Positions 60,878-64,000 of a DNA stretch of 64,000 bases are shown here, in pieces. Numbering within the stretch: position 1 is the stretch's first letter; each line of letters opens with the position of its first letter. The notes beneath the pieces are model-generated. The model was not told the DNA's origin and did no database searches. It saw nothing but the letters and a program-made list of their open reading frames with translations. Source of the stretch: an uncultured Planktomarina sp. (lineage in GTDB: Bacteria; Pseudomonadota; Alphaproteobacteria; Rhodobacterales; Rhodobacteraceae); contig CAJJBZ010000001.1 in the NCBI GenBank assembly GCA_905182535.1, positions 124,001 to 188,000 on the forward strand. The letters are read 5' to 3'. The position numbers were made by a program, and so were the translations under genes.

Positions 60878-62581
60878 ATGATATCTCGTCGTGATTTTTT
60901 GCAAACAAGTATGGCTGCTGCTGCGCTTTACGGTGGATCTGGTTTTGGAAATTGGGGCCGGCTTGCGGCGCAGCAATCTCTGACACAAAGAAAACTGCTT
61001 GAGTTTGATACATTTGGAAATGTGTCACTGATCCACATCACGGATATCCATGCGCAGTTGAAACCAATTTTTTTCCGTGAACCTGAAATTAATATTGGTG
61101 TGGGTGATAACCGTGGGCAGGTGCCTCATGTCACCGGTTCTGATTTTCGAAAGTTATATGGCATAGATGATGGGAGTGCGTCGGCCTACGCTCTCAGCTA
61201 TAATGACTTTACTGCTTTGGCACAGGGTTACGGACGTGTTGGCGGGCTAGACCGAGTGGCTACAGTGGTTAATCACATCCGCTCTGATAGGCCTGATGCG
61301 CTGTTGCTTGATGGTGGTGATACTTGGCATGGCAGCTATACCTGTCACCATACTGCAGGTCAGGACATGGTTAATGTGATGAATACCTTGCGCCCTGACG
61401 CAATGACGTTCCACTGGGAATTTACATTGGGTAGTAATCGCATCACTGAAATTGTCGAAAAATTACCATTTGCGGCCTTGGGACAAAATATTTTTGATAG
61501 TGAATGGGATGAACCTGCAGACTTGTTTCCTCCGTATAAGTTTTTCGACACGGGTGGCGTAAAAGTCGCTGTGATAGGTCAGGCTTTTCCTTATATGCCC
61601 ATCGCTAATCCCGGATGGATGTTTCCTGAGTATTCCTTTGGTATCCGAGATGAGAATATGCAGGTGATGGTAAATGAAGTGCGAGCGCAAGGGGCCGAAC
61701 TGGTTGTTTGCCTAAGCCATAATGGTTTTGATGTAGACAAACAAATGGCCGGTATTGTGAAGGGAATTGATGTAATTCTTTCTGGCCACACGCATGATGC
61801 TTTGCCTGAACCTGTTTTGGTAGGCTCAACTATGTTGATTGCATCTGGATCAAATGGCAAATTCGTTACACGTTTAGATTTAGATGTTAGAGATGGTGAA
61901 GTTAAAGGGTTCTCTCATAAATTAATCCCAATTTTTAGCGATGTGATTGCACCTGATCCCTGAAATGGCGAAAGTTATAGATGCACAGCGTTCACCATTT
62001 GAAAAGCAATTAAACGAGGTAATTGGTCAAACTTCCGACGACCAAACTCTATATCGTCGGGGTAATTTCAATGGTACGTGGGATGATCTGATTTGTAATG
62101 CACTGATTGAAGAACGTGAAGCTGACATAGCTTTGTCGCCGGGGGTGCGTTGGGGGCCGTCAATTTTACCAGGGCAAGACATTACTCGTGAAGATATTTG
62201 GAATGTGACCGCTATGTCTTACGGTGAAGCTTACAAAACTGAAATGACTGGTGAATTTCTGCATATTATTTTGGAAGATGTAGCAGATAATCTGTTCAAT
62301 CCAGATCCGTATTACCAGCAGGGCGGTGATATGGTCAGGGTAGGTGGTCTAGGGTACCGCATTGATATTAATAAGCCCCAGGGCCAGCGCATCACTGAAA
62401 TGACACTGTTAAAACCGGCGACAAAATTGATCCTTTCAGGACTTATAATGTGGCCGGTTGGGCCAGTGTTAATGAAGGGACTGAGGGGCCTAAAATTTGG
62501 GATGTGGTCGAGGATCACATTCGTAAACAAGGCACCATCTCTTTGGATCCAAACAACAGTGTCGAGGTTATTGGAGCCTAA
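60878..62581 (+). CDS. soxB: Thiosulfohydrolase SoxB, frame broken twice
   Basis: Dimanganese enzyme releasing sulfate from SoxY-bound thiosulfonate, about 568 aa. Tat-like signal ISRRDFLQTSMAAAALY; metal ligands in HITDIHAQL, DGGDTWHGS, LSHNGFDVD and SGHTHDA. One extra T at 61961 and one missing A near 62411-62414 (a homopolymer) split it into three frames; closing both gives APDPEMAKVIDAQR and LLKTGDKIDP, the normal path to TAA 62579-62581. Both single-base lesions look like sequence errors. Confidence 0.88.
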
Positions 62582-62609
62582 AACGCTCCACATAATTGAA
62601 GGAAATTAA

Positions 62610-63878
62610 ATGTCGAAGATTGAAACATTAAAACAATCGCGGCGCGCGTTTTTGAGCGGTGCTGCTGCGGTTGGGGCTGGGGCGATGGCCTCTGGCGAAG
62701 CACAGGCCCAGACAGCTGACCCGCTGATCACCCAACCCCAAGAATGGTCGCAGGGCTTTGGCGACGGTGTGGACGCCACGCCGTATGGCTTGCCAATTAA
62801 GTATGAGGGCGGAGTGGTTCGACGCAATGTGGAATGGCTGACCGCTGATCAGGTGAGTTCGATTAACTTCACGCCTATCCATGCTTTGGATGGTACGATT
62901 ACTCCTCAAGGTTGCGCGTTTGAAAGGCACCACTCTGGGGCTATTGATCTTTCAAAAGCAAATTATAGGCTTATGATCAATGGCTTGGTTGATACTCCGT
63001 TAGTCTTTACTTATGAGGATCTCGAAAGATTTCCACGTGAAAATCATATTTATTTTTGTGAGTGTGCCGCCAATACTGGTATGGAATGGGCTGGGGCACA
63101 ATTAAATGGAGCACAGTTTACACATGGTATGATCCATAATATGGAATATACTGGCGTGCCTTTGCGGCTTTTATTGGAAGAAGCGGGCTATGATACTACT
63201 GGTAAGTGGGTATTTGTTGAAGGGGCGGATGCCTCGTCTAATGGTCGCTCGATTCCAATGGATAAAGCCTTAGACGATGTTTTGGTGGCGTTTAAAGCCA
63301 ATGGCGAAGCGCTGCGCAAAGAGCACGGCTATCCTGTACGCTTGGTTGTGCCCGGCTGGGAAGGTAATATGTGGGTTAAATGGATCCGTCGTATTGAGGT
63401 TACTAATTCCCCAGTGGAATCGCGGGAAGAAACATCTAAATATACCGATACTTTAGCTGACGGTGTCAGTCGGAAGTGGACATGGGCGATGGACGCAAAA
63501 TCTGTTGTAACATCGCCAAGTCCTCAAGCGCCCATTAAACATGGTTCTGGACCTTTAGTTATAACTGGGCTTGCGTGGTCGGGTCATGGTAGGATTACCC
63601 GTGTAGATGTGTCGAAAGACGGTGGTAAGACTTGGGAAACTGCTCGCCTTGCTAAACCGGGTGAGAGAATGGCTTTGACACGTTTCTATCTTGATATTAA
63701 TTGGGATGGCTCTGAAATGCTGCTGCAGTCGCGGGCAATGGATGAAACTGGCTATGTGCAGCCAACCAAAACTCAACTGCGCGACGTCCGTGGACTTAAT
63801 TCTATTTATCATAATAATTGCATCCAAACCTGGTGGGTTCGAGAAAATGGGGAGGCGGAAAATGTTGAAGTATCTTAA
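62610..63878 (+). CDS. soxC: Sulfur dehydrogenase molybdopterin subunit SoxC
   Basis: Sulfite-oxidase-family subunit that with SoxD oxidises the sulfane sulfur, 422 aa. Tat signal SRRAFLSGAAAVGAGAMASG; the Mo-coordinating Cys in IYFCECAANTGMEW; molybdopterin contacts in LVVPGWEGNMWVKW. The stop overlaps soxD by 17 bases. Intact; its presence predicts complete thiosulfate oxidation without sulfur globules. Confidence 0.95.
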   Translation: MSKIETLKQSRRAFLSGAAAVGAGAMASGEAQAQTADPLITQPQEWSQGFGDGVDATPYGLPIKYEGGVVRRNVEWLTADQVSSINFTPIHALDGTITPQGCAFERHHSGAIDLSKANYRLMINGLVDTPLVFTYEDLERFPRENHIYFCECAANTGMEWAGAQLNGAQFTHGMIHNMEYTGVPLRLLLEEAGYDTTGKWVFVEGADASSNGRSIPMDKALDDVLVAFKANGEALRKEHGYPVRLVVPGWEGNMWVKWIRRIEVTNSPVESREETSKYTDTLADGVSRKWTWAMDAKSVVTSPSPQAPIKHGSGPLVITGLAWSGHGRITRVDVSKDGGKTWETARLAKPGERMALTRFYLDINWDGSEMLLQSRAMDETGYVQPTKTQLRDVRGLNSIYHNNCIQTWWVRENGEAENVEVS

Positions 63879-64000
63879 ATCAATAGTATTTGCATTCGTA
63901 TTTTGTGCCGTGGCGGACTCCGCCTTAGCTGAAAAGCTGGGTCTTGGACGTGCTGCTCTGCCAGCAGAAGTCGCCGCATGGGACCTAGATATTAATGCTT
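63862..64000 (+). CDS. soxD: Sulfur dehydrogenase cytochrome subunit SoxD, 5' part only
   Basis: Starts at ATG 63862 within the soxC 3' end after GGGGAGGCGG. It begins with a signal peptide (MLKYLKSIVFAFVFCAV, ending DSALA) and then LGLGRAALPAEVAAWDLDI, the typical SoxD mature N-terminus. The heme domain lies beyond the window end. Confidence 0.85.
   Translation, partial: MLKYLKSIVFAFVFCAVADSALAEKLGLGRAALPAEVAAWDLDINA

Overview
The window reads as a chromosome segment of a marine alphaproteobacterium of the Rhodobacteraceae (Roseobacter group). The evidence is the gene content and order: nuo complex I genes followed by birA, coaX and RNase J; tatABC followed by a DUF815-type ATPase, an NlpD-like lipoprotein, pcm and surE; mdh, a CitE-like lyase, a DUF1737 protein and mesaconyl-CoA hydratase next to sdhCDAB; and a soxRSVWXYZABCD cluster. 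Base composition looks moderate (judged by eye, not computed) and is visibly more AT-rich in 47.0-53.0 kb.

Layout. 0-5.7 kb: 3' end of nuoJ, then nuoK, L, M, N. 5.7-8.9 kb: birA, coaX, rnj, ended by a strong hairpin terminator. 9.0-12.5 kb (minus): a DEAD-box helicase and release factor 3 (prfC). 12.8-15.8 kb: an unusual SDR, a decayed arsenite-methyltransferase remnant, an orphan ABC ATPase and a WYL/YafY-type regulator. 15.9-18.5 kb: tatABC and an ATPase. 18.5-32.9 kb, mostly minus: NlpD-like lipoprotein, pcm, surE, SDR, a P450 (plus), purF, cvpA, radA, mlaF-mlaE type ABC genes, alr, dnaB, pyrE, pyrC. 33.0-41.7 kb: two small proteins, mdh, a TauE/SafE permease, CitE-like lyase, DUF1737, mesaconyl-CoA hydratase and sdhCDAB. 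41.7-46.9 kb: DMT exporter, deoD, GNAT, trpA, ychF, nucleoside hydrolase. 46.9 kb: tRNA-Ser(GCU), followed by about 6 kb of sparse accessory DNA. 53.0-64.0 kb: a beta-hydroxyacid dehydrogenase, two YeeE/YedE (SoxT-like) transporters and the sox cluster, cut inside soxD by the window end.

How the genes work together. The sox genes encode periplasmic thiosulfate oxidation: SoxXA, SoxYZ, SoxB and SoxCD, with SoxV/SoxW/SoxS for thiol redox supply, SoxR as repressor and SoxT-like proteins as likely sulfur-compound permeases. Electrons from SDH and complex I enter the respiratory chain. The CitE-like lyase and mesaconyl-CoA hydratase fit the ethylmalonyl-CoA pathway, which yields C4 units upstream of SDH and malate dehydrogenase. 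TatABC would export the Tat-signal proteins SoxY, SoxB and SoxC.

A feature running through the whole window is damage to reading frames. I count 19 lesions in 17 genes: mostly single-base insertions or deletions, two in-frame stops (prfC, P450) and one segment replacement (sdhC). Essential genes such as dnaB are among them, and homology resumes exactly on the other side, so sequencing or assembly error is the likeliest explanation for most. The sdhC case is different: its 5' half is replaced by a piece of a different-lineage sdhA gene. I found no CRISPR array, no intact insertion sequence and no clearly novel multi-gene system. The most promising leads are a shared TGAATTTGT motif in three sox intergenic regions, the sdhC/sdhA chimera, and the tRNA-linked accessory block with small secreted and zinc-ribbon-like proteins.
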